The translations under genes and the position numbers were made by a program. This document shows positions 1-10,679 of a stretch of 64,000 nucleotides of DNA, piece by piece. This DNA is from Pyropia yezoensis (Eukaryota; Rhodophyta; Bangiophyceae; Bangiales; Bangiaceae). The notes beneath the pieces were generated by a model. That model saw nothing but the letters and a program-made list of their open reading frames with translations. It was not told the DNA's origin and did no database searches. The stretch spans positions 19,597,816 to 19,661,815 of the forward strand of contig CM020619.1 in NCBI GenBank assembly GCA_009829735.1. Reading direction: 5' to 3'. Within the stretch, counting starts at the first letter, position 1; every line of letters starts with the position of its first letter.

Positions 1-756
1 GGCGGCACCGTCGGCGGCCCACTGGGCACGTGAAGAACGTCTTGCCCACCGTCAGAGAGCCACGGCCGTCGCCACGGCGGTGGGGGCGCACACCGTGTCC
101 GTGGACAAGGAAAAACAGCTCGACACGGAGGTGGGGATTGGACCGCGGCTGCGCGCAGCCGCCCCGCGCCGTGTGGCCCCGTGCGCCCGACCGACCAGCG
201 GGGAGGGGGGAAGCCCGCCGCGGGACGCAGCGGCGTGGGCCTGCACCCCACGAGGGGAGGGCCGTCGGACGTGAAGAGTGGTGGAGGCCCCCCCCCCCCC
301 CCCGCCTGGGCGGTACATACCCCGGCCGGCGGGTCCGCGTGGCCACGGACGGCGACTCCCGCGGGCAGCGCGGGTGGTCTGGCGGCCGTGCGGGCGGGCC
401 GCCCGCCCCCCAGCGGTGGCCTGCGGGCCACGCCCCATCGCACCGGCCGCGGCAGGCGGGCCGGCGCCCGTGCGCTGCGAGTTAGGCCGCCGCCGCGCAA
501 ACGGCGGGGGCGTGCTCGCCACCACCCCCTCGAGCGGGTGGGGTGGCCGCCCGCGTGCGCAGATAGAGCACCCGACCAGAGTGTGTGTGCGCCGGCCGCC
601 GGTAGCGGGGGGCGACGGCTACGGCGGCGGCGGTGCGGGTGGCGGCGGTTGCGGCGGCGGTGCCGGCAGCGGCGGTGGCGGCGGCGGAGGCGGTGGCAGC
701 GGCGGCGGCGGCGGCGGCGGCGGTGGCAGTGGCGGCGGCGGTGGCAGCGGCGGTGG

Positions 757-804
<48 letters not shown>

Positions 805-3800
805 CGTGCGCCCCGTACCAGGCGGGGTGGCCAGCCGAGGGTGTGCGGTGTGGTGCGGGGGGGGCCGTCGACGACAACGACGGCGGCGTCGGCGTACAGT
901 ACACCGTCGGTGGGGGTGGCGGTGCGTGGCGGTGCGTGGCGCGGCGGGATGGGGGCGCGGGGCCCCGTTGGGGGGGGAAGAGCAGTGGGGGGAGCGGGGG
1001 GTGGCACCGAGACCGCGCCGGTGGCGGCGGCTCGGGCGGGGGGGCGGCGTGACGTCACCAACGGGTCGGCGCCGCATAAGAGGGCAGAGGGGGGGGGGGG
1101 GGGGTAGCACCATGGGGAGGAGGGGAGTACGTCTCTGGCCACCGCGGTGCCAGACGGGGTTGGTGGCCACGTTGGCGTGGCGACGGCCTGGTGTAGCGGT
1201 CCGCACCGGCGGGGGGGGGGAGGGGGGGAGCGGAGGGGGACAACGGCGGCGCGGGACGGACACGTGCTGCCGTCCTCGTCGGGCGGGGGGGCGGCGGCGG
1301 AACGGGCGCTTGACAGGTGCGGGGGGGGAGAGAGAGGGGGGCGGCACCTGCCCCAGCGCGCGGGGACAGCGGCAGCTGCGGCCGGCGGGGAGAGACGGCG
1401 CGCTGCAGAGGGGGGACGAGCCCCACACCCGGCCGCCGCGGCGAGCGCCCGTGGGGTGCACCGGTGGTGGCCGATTGACAGGATCGAGAGCCAACGGCGC
1501 GGGGGGGTGGGGGGGGGGGGGGGAGTCTGGCGGCGACGGTGCCACGTGCCGTGCCGCCCCCTCACTGCTGCGCCGCCCCCTCACCGCTGCGCCGCCCCCT
1601 CGTTGCACAACCGCCGTAGGTACCTACGGCCGCGGCGGCGCCGCGGCGTTGTGCACCGTATGGAAGTGAACGGTGCCACCGAGAGCAGACCCGGTCCTCA
1701 GGTCCTGTCCATAGGGCCTGTCTGGCCATATTCTGTAAGGAGGCCCCTGTGGGGGCACAAGCATGCACAGAGGGTCGCACGGCCTCCCTTCTGGTCGGCT
1801 GCGCTGTAGATAGATACTATATCTATCCACAGCGCAGGCGACGAGAAGGATCAAGCGCGACGGTGGCGATCCCCGCGGGGGGGTGGGTCGGCCTCGAGGA
1901 CTGCGTGACACACCGGGAGCGCTGGCCAGGTCGTACGCTCCCGGTGGGTCTACAAGGGCTGCCGCGTGACGCGTCGCAGCTCTGTTGTTCGCGCGGCCAC
2001 CCGAACCCACCCCCCCCCCTCCGGCACGCACCCGTCAACCGTGCGTTTCTAAGGCCGACCGGGTCAATTTCGTCAACTTACGCATTACATGACTGGAATG
2101 ATCGCCGAGTTTACACAGCTCAACGGGGCCCAACGGGGGGCCCACCCCGCCGTGGCGCGTGTCTCGCTGGGCCCCATGGGCCCGGACGGCACACGGGGGC
2201 GCTGGGTGCCATGGGGCAGAGGGCAAGCGCCCCAGCAGCTGGGTGCCAGGAGTTTCGCCAGGAGCGGCCCCTAGAGAGGAATGCCCACACCACCCTCAAG
2301 AAAGCCACCCCCCAGCGGCTGCACACGTCTGCACGAGTGTGTGCACGAGTGTCTGTGCACGAGTGTGTGCACACTGAAGTGGCTGCGCACCCACTCAGTG
2401 AGGCCTGGAGGTGCGCAAAACCTTCGCGGTTACGACGGGTCTGCACCAGCGACAACGACCCGACCACCATTGTCACAGGGCGGCTTCTCCCGCGAGGATG
2501 GTTGCGCGCGTGGAAGCCTCCCCCGCGCCCAGAGGCATCCGAGCCACTGGCAGCGCGCAACCCGAGAGGTGGCGTGCTGGGATGCCCGACCACGTGGCTG
2601 GGCAGGCCATCAACATTGCGATATCCCACCCACTGTGGACCACCCACCCACTTTCTTCTGGTTGGCGGCGGCGTCGTCGACGCGGCGGCATGGCCACGGT
2701 CACGGCTATGAGCGTGAAGAAACCAATTCTCGGTCCAATTTGCAGGGCTGGCGTGGCCACAACAGCCCAAACACACCCTGCTGGGACGACGACGTGGCGG
2801 GGGGTGCCCCACGCGTGCCCTAATCGACGATGAGGTGTCCAGGTCGCAGCACCAATCACCATTGGCCACGGCCTTTGAGGGCGTTCAACGTGACAGAGCG
2901 CAGGACCATGCACAGGTGTGGGCGGGCCAAAAAGAAAAGGGCGCGGGGCCAGAACGTCACACTTCATAGACGGCCAGGCAGTGGGTGGCGGCAACACTCT
3001 GCCAGAAGAGGCAACCCGAGGGGCATTGGGCCTGTGGTGGGCGAGCGAGTGGCGGCTGCGCGAGGTTTGACCGCCACGCCGCCGACCATTGTGCGGCCCC
3101 CACCCAGCTCCCTCCCTTGTGGTTGGCTGAGCGCGCCGTCCCCTCTCTACGACCGTCGCTGGGGGCCCCCGGCGCTGATGCGCTGTCTTGTCTGCCGCTT
3201 GTGGCGGCCGTTTCGCGGGAGGGGGCTTGTGCACGTGGCGGGTCGGCCCGCTGTCGCCGCTGGTGTGGTCGTGGGGGGGGTTTCCCCGCGTGGAGGCCAC
3301 AACGCAGGCCGCTCGGTTGTGTGCCCGCCCCGGCGGTCGCGGCGACGCCCTTGGCGACGTGTGTGGGGAGCTGTCTGTAAGGAATGCACACACGCAGGGA
3401 GCGCTGTCGCGCGCGGAGCGCCCCTCGCAACCGACGGCACACCCCGTGTCTGGCCGTGTGCGGCCGCGCTGCAATGCTCTGCCGACGCGGGCTCGTCCTC
3501 GACCCCCCCCACCCGCCCGCGTTGCCCACACAGGGCAGGCTGGTGCAGCGGCTGGGGTGAGGAGCCGTGCACGAGCCGACAGCGCTTGGGATATCTATAC
3601 GCGCCCCGCCCCGCCCATCACCACCGACGCCTTCTTATCAAGCCACGACCGTTCCTTCACCTGCCCCAACTCACTCCCTCATCGTTGTCACACTCTGTCT
3701 TCGTTCACTCCCCCACCCCTACCTGGCTCCTTGCCGCGTCGGCTCACCCGCCGCGCTCAGCCCCTGCCGCCCCTGCCACCCCCGGCTGCCCCTGCCGCCG

Positions 3801-3869
3801 TACTGTTCGTTTTCCGCGAGCACATCTTCGACCTGTATCACCCTGGTGGTGACGCATCCCAGTGCTGCC
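1..3869. other. Low-complexity GC-rich region without a supported gene
   Basis: No reading frame here has a recognisable domain; the long open frames on both strands follow from the near absence of A and T. Positions about 620-800 are an imperfect GGC/GGT array. About 1555-1605 holds three copies of a GCCGCCCCCTCA-like unit. About 2318-2372 holds a short imperfect tandem of TGCACGAGTGTG. A hairpin at 1799-1837 is listed separately. The last few hundred bases are pyrimidine-rich and could be the promoter and 5' leader of the downstream kinase. Confidence 0.6.
1799..1837. repeat. Inverted repeat (18-bp arms, 3-nt loop)
   Basis: Arms at 1799-1816 and 1820-1837 are reverse complements at 17 of 18 positions around the loop CTA. 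The inner part reads GATAGATA-CTA-TATCTATC. It stands out as a precise AT-containing hairpin in a GC-rich tract. No coding context or flanking target duplication was found. Confidence 0.7.
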
Positions 3870-4967
3870 ATGGCTGCCTCTTCTGTTCGTGGGGCACCAC
3901 GGAGTATGCCCCCGACCGGTGGCTCGCCCGCCCGCCGGTCTGCCGCGGGGTCGTCGCCGGGCGCCCGCTTCCGGGCGTTGCGGCGGCACTACACCGTGCT
4001 CGAGACGCTGTCTGAGGGAGGTAACTCGACCGTCTACCGTGCCATCCGTTGCGGCTCCACCGACTCGGCCAGCGGCCTGGGCGAGGAGGTGGCAATTAAG
4101 GTTGTCGCCAAGACGGGTATGAACGAGGGCGCCCGCGTCGCCCTCGCCCGTGAGGTGGTTGTGCTGCGGCAACTGGCTTCCGAGTCCACCTCCCTTCGCT
4201 ATAACGAGGTGCTCGAGGATTCGCTGTACGTGTACGTGGTGATGGAGCTGATGGCTGGGGGTGACCTGCTCGGGGTGCTCTCCCATGCACGCACTGCCTT
4301 TTCCACCCCCGACGCTCTGCGTGTGGTGCGCGATATTTGTACGAGTCTCGCTGCGCTGCACGACCGCGGGATTGCGCATCGTGACATCAAGCTGGAGAAC
4401 GTGATGTTTGCCGACCACGACCGGACGGTTGTGAAGCTGATCGACTTTGGCCTGTGCCACCGCAGGAGACCTGGGGGCGACCTGCTTGCCCGGCAGCCGT
4501 GTGGCACGGCCGCGTACTCGCCTCCTCAGATTGTCATGCGCGTGCCGTATGTGCCCGAGGAGGGCGACTCGTGGTCGGTGGGTGTGGTGCTGTATGCGCT
4601 GCTGTCCCGCCGTCTGCCGTTTGGGTCAGCCTCTCCCGCTGACGGCGGCCATGCCATGGAGGCGCTCGGCCGGCGTATTGTGGACTCATCGCCAACGCTG
4701 CACGGTGGTGTGTGGGACCAAGTGCCGTTTGCGGTTAAGGATCTGCTTTCGGCCCTGCTTTCGAAGAATGGTTCGGATCGGCCATCTGCGCGCGAGGCCA
4801 TTGAGATGATAGACGACATTGTGGCTAACTTGGCGGAGGACGACGAGGCGGGGAGGGATGCCGACGAGCTGATTCTCGGCGCCCAGGCCGTTGTACAGTC
4901 GCTCACGGGCTCCCGACGAGGCACGTCTGGTCGCTCGTCGGGCACTGCTCGACGCTGCTCGAGGTGA
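3870..4967 (+). CDS. Serine/threonine protein kinase (CAMK-like), 365 aa
   Basis: Single-exon kinase that would phosphorylate Ser/Thr residues of unknown targets. Seen: VAIK lysine at K77, alpha-C glutamate about E95, HRDIKLEN catalytic loop with D172, DFG at 192-194, and a hydrophobic SWSVGVVLYALL helix F. The glycine loop is degenerate (LSEGGNSTVY: the usual first and third glycines are Ser). The APE motif reads PPQ near 218-220. The ATG at 3870 lies in CTGCCATGG context and leaves about 40 residues before the kinase fold; the frame is open upstream but has no earlier ATG. The C-terminal 40 residues are acidic, then Arg/Ser-rich. No EF-hands or other regulatory domain are present. Membership of the CAMK/CDPK-like side of the kinome is inference from motif style. 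Confidence 0.88.
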   Translation: MAASSVRGAPRSMPPTGGSPARRSAAGSSPGARFRALRRHYTVLETLSEGGNSTVYRAIRCGSTDSASGLGEEVAIKVVAKTGMNEGARVALAREVVVLRQLASESTSLRYNEVLEDSLYVYVVMELMAGGDLLGVLSHARTAFSTPDALRVVRDICTSLAALHDRGIAHRDIKLENVMFADHDRTVVKLIDFGLCHRRRPGGDLLARQPCGTAAYSPPQIVMRVPYVPEEGDSWSVGVVLYALLSRRLPFGSASPADGGHAMEALGRRIVDSSPTLHGGVWDQVPFAVKDLLSALLSKNGSDRPSAREAIEMIDDIVANLAEDDEAGRDADELILGAQAVVQSLTGSRRGTSGRSSGTARRCSR

Positions 4968-6972
4968 CGAGGCTTCCCTGGGGAGCTCTTGCTGGTCCCC
5001 CCCGCATTGTTTTCGGCTCATTTTTTCCTCTCCCCCGCGTCCCTCAATAAATATAAAACCTTGCAAACACGCCTTCATGTCAGTATCCGTCGCGACAGTA
5101 TGATAAACGGTTTGACCACCGCTTCAACGGCTCGCGCTCAGCCACAGTTTCCGACCTGCGGACTAGGTGCTGTACGGGGTGACCACTGTACCTAACGACT
5201 CGGCCGACAGGTTAGAACGCGCTGTAGAGGCGCTCGTGGTCATCGCTCTTCCCTTGTGACGCGCACATGCCTGTCTGTGGGAGCTGTCGGCGTGTTTCTA
5301 TCCGTGCCACTGTTCGGGCGGCAAGTCAACTCTTTTGAGTGCCTGCGCGTACTCCTTCGTGGCGAGGGCGTGGCATGCTTGGCCTGCCCGCCCCGCCCTG
5401 CGGAATGAAGGACCCAAGTACGTCCGTCTGCTGCCACAGCCAGCAGTGCGGCGCGGCCAACTGGGGGTTGCAGAACTGGCTGGTGTTGCACAGCAGTGGC
5501 GCTCTCGGTTTTTATGTCTCTCCCCCTCACGTCAATCAGACGACTTTGGCAGCGGCGGCGGCACATGACTGTGGGTGAAGTCGAGCCCCTGTGTCGGGCG
5601 TGCGTGCCAGTCAACTCTCTATGCGGACAAGGCATTGTCGGCTCAGCCACCCCACCGCCCTAGCGCCGCCATAGTGCCCTCGGGGACTTCGTTCGAGTCG
5701 CTGTGCCCGCCTGACCACACTATGTACTGGACAGGAGCGGCAATAGCGCGACCGCTATTCCCGCCTCTTCCCTCCTCGACACCCCAATCCGCCTCTCCCT
5801 CACGTCAGAAGTGAGCGGCATGCCAAGCAGCGAGTGGCGCCACCCCCGCGCCATGGGCTTACACGCGCGCGCACGCGCGCGGAGCGACCGGCCACGCGCG
5901 TCTGTACACACTGTACACGCGGACGTCCCCCCCCCCGCTTTTCCACCCCTCCTCCAGGGATCCCCGAGAGCAACCACCGGAAGCAGATATGACGGCGAGG
6001 CGCGTCCCGTGTCACCCCCCCCGGCGGCGGGTGTGGCCAGACGACGGTCCCCTCGCACCGCCGCCGGTGGCCATGTGGCCACCCCCGGAACGGCGCGGGG
6101 TGCTCATCCAACCGGGCTGCCCGCTGTGGAAGCGCAAACAAGACTCAACCGCGCGGCGCCACAGCACGTGGGTTGTTGTGCTCGTTGACCAGAGGAGCGC
6201 GGCGTGATGAGATGGGTTCACGGTGCCTCGCTTTGGTGGACGACCAGCTGCAGCAGGGTAAATAACTGACCCTACCCTAGGCTACATGGGTGCGGATTCA
6301 TGGTGCGGCGCCAAACCGCCGCCCTTCCACGCAGCTGACTTCGACCGCTAACCATTCTGTTGATCGGGGGTTCGCCCTTCTTTGGTCCCACCGTACCCAC
6401 TCTACTCGCGAGATCGCACGTGGCTAGCAGAATCGCAGACGTTTCGCCTGCGGACAAAGGGCACAGTCCAACAAGGTTCGGTGAGTGATCCTCCCTGTCG
6501 GTAGGCGGGATGACAGTGGCGGCGGCAAGGCGTGACGGTGAGCCAGAAGTACGCAGTTCTTGGACCGTGGCGAGGGTCGCTGACGTGGCAGTGGGACACT
6601 TCAAGACACCCCTTGCCACAACCCGGGTTGGCATGGTCGTGCGTCTGCGCACCCGAGGATGCATGCGTACAGTAACGTACGTATGTACATAATTTAAGTA
6701 CAAGCGCGCACTCGGCGGTAGACAGCCCGGCGGTGGCATCCATATCATATGGAAGCGCATCCAAAAATAATACAAGACGACTACTGGTACATATATACTG
6801 GTACATGCTGTGCAGGTGTGGTGCTCGAGGTGTGGTGACCGGCGCACGGGCATAGGCCCCCACATGCGCGTCTTCTGCTCCCTCGGAGCAAACAAAAAAG
6901 TGGCAATTGCCGACGGCGGCGGCGGCCGCCGAACAGCCGCCGACAACGGCAGCCGGCTGCCGCCACCACCGT
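4968..6972. other. Intergenic, nothing recognisable
   Basis: Apart from the AATAAA near 5046, this gap shows no conserved motif. Around 6660-6810 it is less GC-rich, with short TAC/GTA palindromic words and a repeated CTGGTACAT. The far end is the 3' flank of the minus-strand carrier gene. Confidence 0.5.
5046..5051 (+). promoter_or_regulatory. Possible polyadenylation signal AATAAA
   Basis: An AATAAA lies 79 bp past the kinase stop codon in a locally AT-rich stretch. Position and sequence fit a cleavage/polyadenylation signal, but algal signals are often non-canonical, so this is only a candidate. Confidence 0.3.
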
Positions 6973-8085
6973 CTAGCGTAGCGCAAACGGCGCGACCGCG
7001 ACGGGTGAAGCTCCCCCCGCAGGGAGGCGACGACGGAGGGCCGACCGCACCCCCCCCGCCGTTGCCGACGCGACGGCGTAGCGGACACAACGGCGGCCAA
7101 AGCCCTTGTACAACTCCAACGGAACTCCCCCCCCCGCGGCGGCCGCGCGAGTGGCCGCCCGGAGGGGCTCCCCCACCGCCCGCGCCCCAATAGTCACTGC
7201 GATACGGGGGAGGGCGAGGCCACCAAACGGCGCCGCCGCGGCGGGAACCGCAACCGCCGCCGCGACGGCGGGGCCGAGTCCCGCGTACAGCGCCGACCGC
7301 GGGGCGGATCGGAGGAAGGAGAGGGCAGTGGGGAGAAGGCGAGCGGCGGTGGCTGCCGCGCCAGTGGCGTCCACCGACCGGGTGGCCGCGTAGTAGGCGG
7401 CGTGGAGGGGGTAGGTGAGGGCGACGGCGGCGGCGGTCGCGGCGGTGGTGGCCACCAGGTTGACCAACGGAGACGCCGGGTCGGTGGGGGCGGCAGCTGC
7501 GGCAGGGGAAGCAGAGGAAGGGTGGGGGGTCCACGTGGGTAACCGAGCCGCAGCAGCGGCCACCCCGCTCCGTGGGGGAGGCGGGGGGGCGCCGGGCATG
7601 CGGCAGCGCTTCCGTTTGACGACCCGCCCCCCCCACACTGGGGAGACGGGTGCCAGCGGCACCGGCGGCGAGCCGCCGTCGAAGGCGGCACCAGCCGCGC
7701 CCGCCGACGCGGCGGCCGATACGCCTACAAGCGCCGCCTCGGTGAGCGCAGCGGCGAGCGCCTTTGTCGGCACCCGCTTGAGCAGCGCCGCGTTGACGCC
7801 TGCCCACACCGACCCGCCCGGCACCGCCGCAGCCACCGCAGTGGTGGTGACCGCGCCGGCGGCGGCAGTGCGGCTGCCGCCAGACGCGGCCGCCGCCCCA
7901 ACCGCCGCGACCGCCGCCCGCAGCGCCGTGTCCGTCGGGGTGGCCACGACCGTGGCCACGGCGGTGGCCACCCCCGCCACTGTGGGGGGTGGGCGGGAGC
8001 GCGTTGAGACGCCGTGGTGGATGTGGACTGGATGTTCGTGGGAGCTCCGTGAGCGATAGAGCACGGGTGTAGCTGTAGGGGTCAT
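6973..8085 (-). CDS. Mitochondrial-carrier (SLC25) family-like protein, divergent
   Basis: Membrane solute carrier of the mitochondrial carrier superfamily; substrate unknown. Three repeat signatures are seen on odd-numbered helices: PTDTALR near residue 50 (a canonical P-x-D-x-x-R form), PLHAAYYAATR in the middle and PLRAATR near the end. Each repeat is followed by the W/Y-x-G loop motif (VWAGVNAALLKRVP, LYAGLGP, LYKGFGRRCVRY). It is very alanine-rich. The start is the first in-frame ATG at 8085. Residues 1 to about 35 are encoded inside a duplicated block that is noncoding at its other copy (29.6 kb), so the native N-terminus may be lost and this start may be new or non-functional. Family call is fairly secure; function and expression are not. 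Confidence 0.62.
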   Translation of the reverse strand: MTPTATPVLYRSRSSHEHPVHIHHGVSTRSRPPPTVAGVATAVATVVATPTDTALRAAVAAVGAAAASGGSRTAAAGAVTTTAVAAAVPGGSVWAGVNAALLKRVPTKALAAALTEAALVGVSAAASAGAAGAAFDGGSPPVPLAPVSPVWGGRVVKRKRCRMPGAPPPPPRSGVAAAAARLPTWTPHPSSASPAAAAAPTDPASPLVNLVATTAATAAAVALTYPLHAAYYAATRSVDATGAAATAARLLPTALSFLRSAPRSALYAGLGPAVAAAVAVPAAAAPFGGLALPRIAVTIGARAVGEPLRAATRAAAAGGGVPLELYKGFGRRCVRYAVASATAGGVRSALRRRLPAGGASPVAVAPFALR

Positions 8086-9199
8086 GGGAGTTCCGCGCGC
8101 TGTAGAGCGTGGGGTGTGATGTATCTTTTCCGGGGTCGCCCCTGTCGCTCGGGATCCCGAGACCCCACTGAGTGTGAGCAACACCCTCGCGCTCAGCGCA
8201 GCAACCGACGATGCAGCAGCATTCGATGCGCTGGACAGCAGCCGCACCCGTGACGGTGGACGTCATCGCTGGGTCCTATACCCGTTGCACGAAGAAGGTA
8301 TGGGCTGATGCTGGTGCGCGAAGTACCCCGCCGATGACGACCGGATCGTGGTGAAGAAAGAACGCGCGTGTACACAACTGTTCTACCACCTCCCACCAGG
8401 GACTCCGCACCATTTTACACACCAAAGAGGGGACGGCGCAGGGTAAAAAAAGAACATCCAAAAAAGAAAGCGTCGGTGAGAGACAGCGGCATCAACTCAC
8501 CTCAGCAAGCGACACACGGCGTCGCGCTCTCATCCACACGCCTCGACCAAGAGTCGCCCCTCCTAGTCACCCACCGCCACCCCCACAGCCCCCTACTCGC
8601 CTCCCAACAAAAGCTTGGTGTCGTCCTCGATAAAGGAGTAGGTAGGGACCTCGAGGTTGAGCGGCGCCGGGCCCTTGCGAATCCGGCCGCTCACGTCGTA
8701 ATGGCTCCCGTGGCAGGGGCAGAACCAGCCATGGTAGTCGCCCGCGTTGGCAATCGGCACGCACCCCAGGTGGGTGCACACGCCGAGGAGAACCAGCCAC
8801 TCGGGCTTGACGCTCCGCTCCGAGTCCAGCTGCGGGTCCCGCAGTTCCGCCTGGTCGTCCTTGGCCGCCAGCGTGATCTCATCGGGCGTCCGGTGGCGGA
8901 TGAAGACGGGCTTGCCGCGCCACTTGATGGTCGCGCTCTCGCCGAGGGGGATGGAGCCGAGCTCCACCTCCACCGAGCCCTTGGCCAGCACGTCTGCAGA
9001 TGCAGACATGGTGTAGATGAGCTTGAGGATCAGCACCCGCGCCGCGCTGGCAGCGATGAACTTGGACGACCCGAGCACCAGGTATGTAAACGCGCGCTTG
9101 GTCGGGTCCCCACGGGTGTTGAAGTGGGGCGCGTTGTGGTAGTCGTCCTTGTACCCAGTCTCCAGCGGCGTCACGTAATCAGGGGTCTCCATGGGCCGC
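7981..9199. repeat. Duplicated block R, copy 1
   Basis: Nearly identical to 29603-30830 in the same orientation. It carries the Rieske 3' flank and the last 199 Rieske codons. Differences seen are scattered single bases, a 12-bp ATCGTGGTGAAG unit present once here and twice in copy 2, and a small indel near 8455. The left edge is inside the carrier gene frame. The right edge abuts block M copy 1 with CGC shared at the junction. Confidence 0.93.
8593..9192 (-). CDS. Rieske iron-sulfur protein, N-terminally truncated duplicate (199 aa)
   Basis: Copy of the mitochondrial complex III Rieske subunit found intact at 30224-31030. It keeps the membrane anchor region and the 2Fe-2S binding motifs CTHLGC and CPCHGSHYD. 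It starts at an internal Met (METPDYV), so 69 residues including the presequence are missing. Upstream sequence is aquaglyceroporin DNA, not a Rieske promoter. All 199 residues are identical to the full gene; the coding differences I saw are synonymous. Without a presequence it is unlikely to reach mitochondria. It is either a very young pseudogene, a copy kept similar by gene conversion, or a short isoform. Confidence 0.75.
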   Translation of the reverse strand: METPDYVTPLETGYKDDYHNAPHFNTRGDPTKRAFTYLVLGSSKFIAASAARVLILKLIYTMSASADVLAKGSVEVELGSIPLGESATIKWRGKPVFIRHRTPDEITLAAKDDQAELRDPQLDSERSVKPEWLVLLGVCTHLGCVPIANAGDYHGWFCPCHGSHYDVSGRIRKGPAPLNLEVPTYSFIEDDTKLLLGGE

Positions 9200-10243
9200 G
9201 GCGGCCGCGGCGGCGGCCGCGACGGAGGCGTCGGCGGCCAAGGCCGCCGCCACAGACGCGGCGCACCGGGCGGCCGCCGCGGACGCGGCGGCGGCCAAGG
9301 CCGCCGCCATTGACGCTGCCGTCGCCGCCGCCGCCGCCGCCGACCATGACGACAGTGACGCCACGGCCGACGCGGCCGGCGCTGCCGCCGCTACTTCCGA
9401 GGCTGCCGACGCCGACGCCAATGGGTCCTCCGACATGGACGCGCTGGGGTGGGGCGCCAACGATGCGATCACTGCCTACGAGGCGACCCCCCGGGGGCGG
9501 GTGGGGGTACCCCCGGGGGCGTCGCCAGCCGTGGCGGCGCCGACGGCGGCGGCGGCGGCAGCGGCGGCGGCAAAGGCGGACGACCACGACGCAGAGGCGG
9601 GCGGCTGGCCGGCCGACCCGCCCCCCTCTGCCGCCGCCGCCGCCCGGGCGGCGGCGGTGGCGGCCGACGCGCTGGCGGCGCCCACCGACCGGCGGCGGCT
9701 GGGCGCCGCGCTCCTCGCCGAGGCGGTCGGCACGGCGGTCCTCGTTGCCGCCACCGTCGGCGGCGTGGTCGCCGCGTCGGTGGGGTCCCCGACGGCGGCC
9801 ACCCCCCCACCAGCTGCCGCCGCGGCGGCTGCAGCCGCGTCGGCAGCGGCAGCGGCGGCGCCGCCACTGGGGGCGGCGGCGGCGGCAGCAGCGGCGGCGG
9901 TGGCGGGGGTGGGCCTGTTTGTGGGCGTCCTGCTGGCGGGCCCCCGGTCGGGGGCGCACCTCAACCCCGCCGTCTCCCTGGCCGTGGCCATCAACCGGCC
10001 CGGCTGCCTGCCGCTGCGCCTCCTCCCCGCGTACGTGGGGGCGCAGCTGGGGGGCGCCTTTGTCGGCGGCGCCGCCGTCTACACCCTCTGGCACGGGCCG
10101 CTGGGCGCGTACGAGGCGGCGCACCACCTCCGCCGCGGCACCGCCGCGTCGGCCGCGTCGGCGGCGGGCTTTGCCTGCGCCGCCGCCCCGCGGGTGTCCC
10201 CCGCCACGGCGGTCGCCGCCGAGGTGGCCGGCACCGCCGCGCT
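9197..10243 (+). pseudogene. Aquaglyceroporin (MIP family), truncated duplicate; block M copy 1
   Basis: Matches 35854-36891 (the intact channel gene) apart from a few substitutions and one three-codon alanine expansion. The first in-frame ATG is 9435. It contains the first half of the fold, including the AEAVGTAVLV helix and the HLNPAVS half-helix. Homology stops at 10243 within EVAGTAAL, before the second half-helix (NAARDVGPR in the full gene), so no pore could form. The frame then continues into unrelated sequence and the palindromic repeat. It is fused head-on to the truncated Rieske copy. Decay by truncation rather than by point mutation suggests a recent origin. Confidence 0.85.
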
Positions 10244-10312
10244 ACTGTGTAGAGATTGGTCGACCAAGGTACATACAGACGGGCTACTACCGCCTGCCTG
10301 CCGCGCGCCCGC

Positions 10313-10538
10313 GGGCGCTCCCATTGGGCAGGGCAGCGCGCTGCCCTGCCCAATGGGAGCGCCCACGGGGCGCGGTATTGGGCAGGGCAGCGCGCTGCCC
10401 TGCCCAATGGGAGCGCCCGCGGGGCGCGGTATTGGGCAGGGCAGCGCGCTGCCCTGCCCAATGGGAGCGCCCGCGGGGCGCGGTATTGGGCAGGGCAGCG
10501 CGCTGCCCTGCCCAATGGGAGCGCCCACGGGGCGCGGT
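10313..10538. repeat. Tandem array of four 54-bp units, each with a perfect 32-bp palindrome
   Basis: Units begin at 10323, 10377, 10431 and 10485. Each starts with a perfect palindrome whose left half is ATTGGGCAGGGCAGCG, followed by a 22-bp linker differing only by an A/G change. In the first unit the palindrome extends to 52 bp (10313-10364). The period is a multiple of three, so an 18-residue repeat is readable in frame, but nothing suggests it is translated. There are no variable spacers. Confidence 0.95.
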
Positions 10539-10679
10539 ATCCCACCCCCTGCGCTCCACTCCTTCCTCCCACGCCTCTCCGCCTGCCCCTCCCACCCCCC
10601 CCCCCTCACCTCCCCCCCATTCGCCCACTCCCACGCCCCACTGGTATCATTTGGGGGGGCGACGGAGGTGGATGTATGT

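Noticed and set aside
278..1669. Long plus-strand open frames in the first 2 kb
   Set aside because: Gly/Arg/Ala repeats from GGC arrays, open in several frames at once, no domain.
10313..10538. CRISPR array
   Set aside because: Regular palindromic repeats, but linkers are nearly identical rather than variable spacers, there are no cas genes, and the context is eukaryotic.
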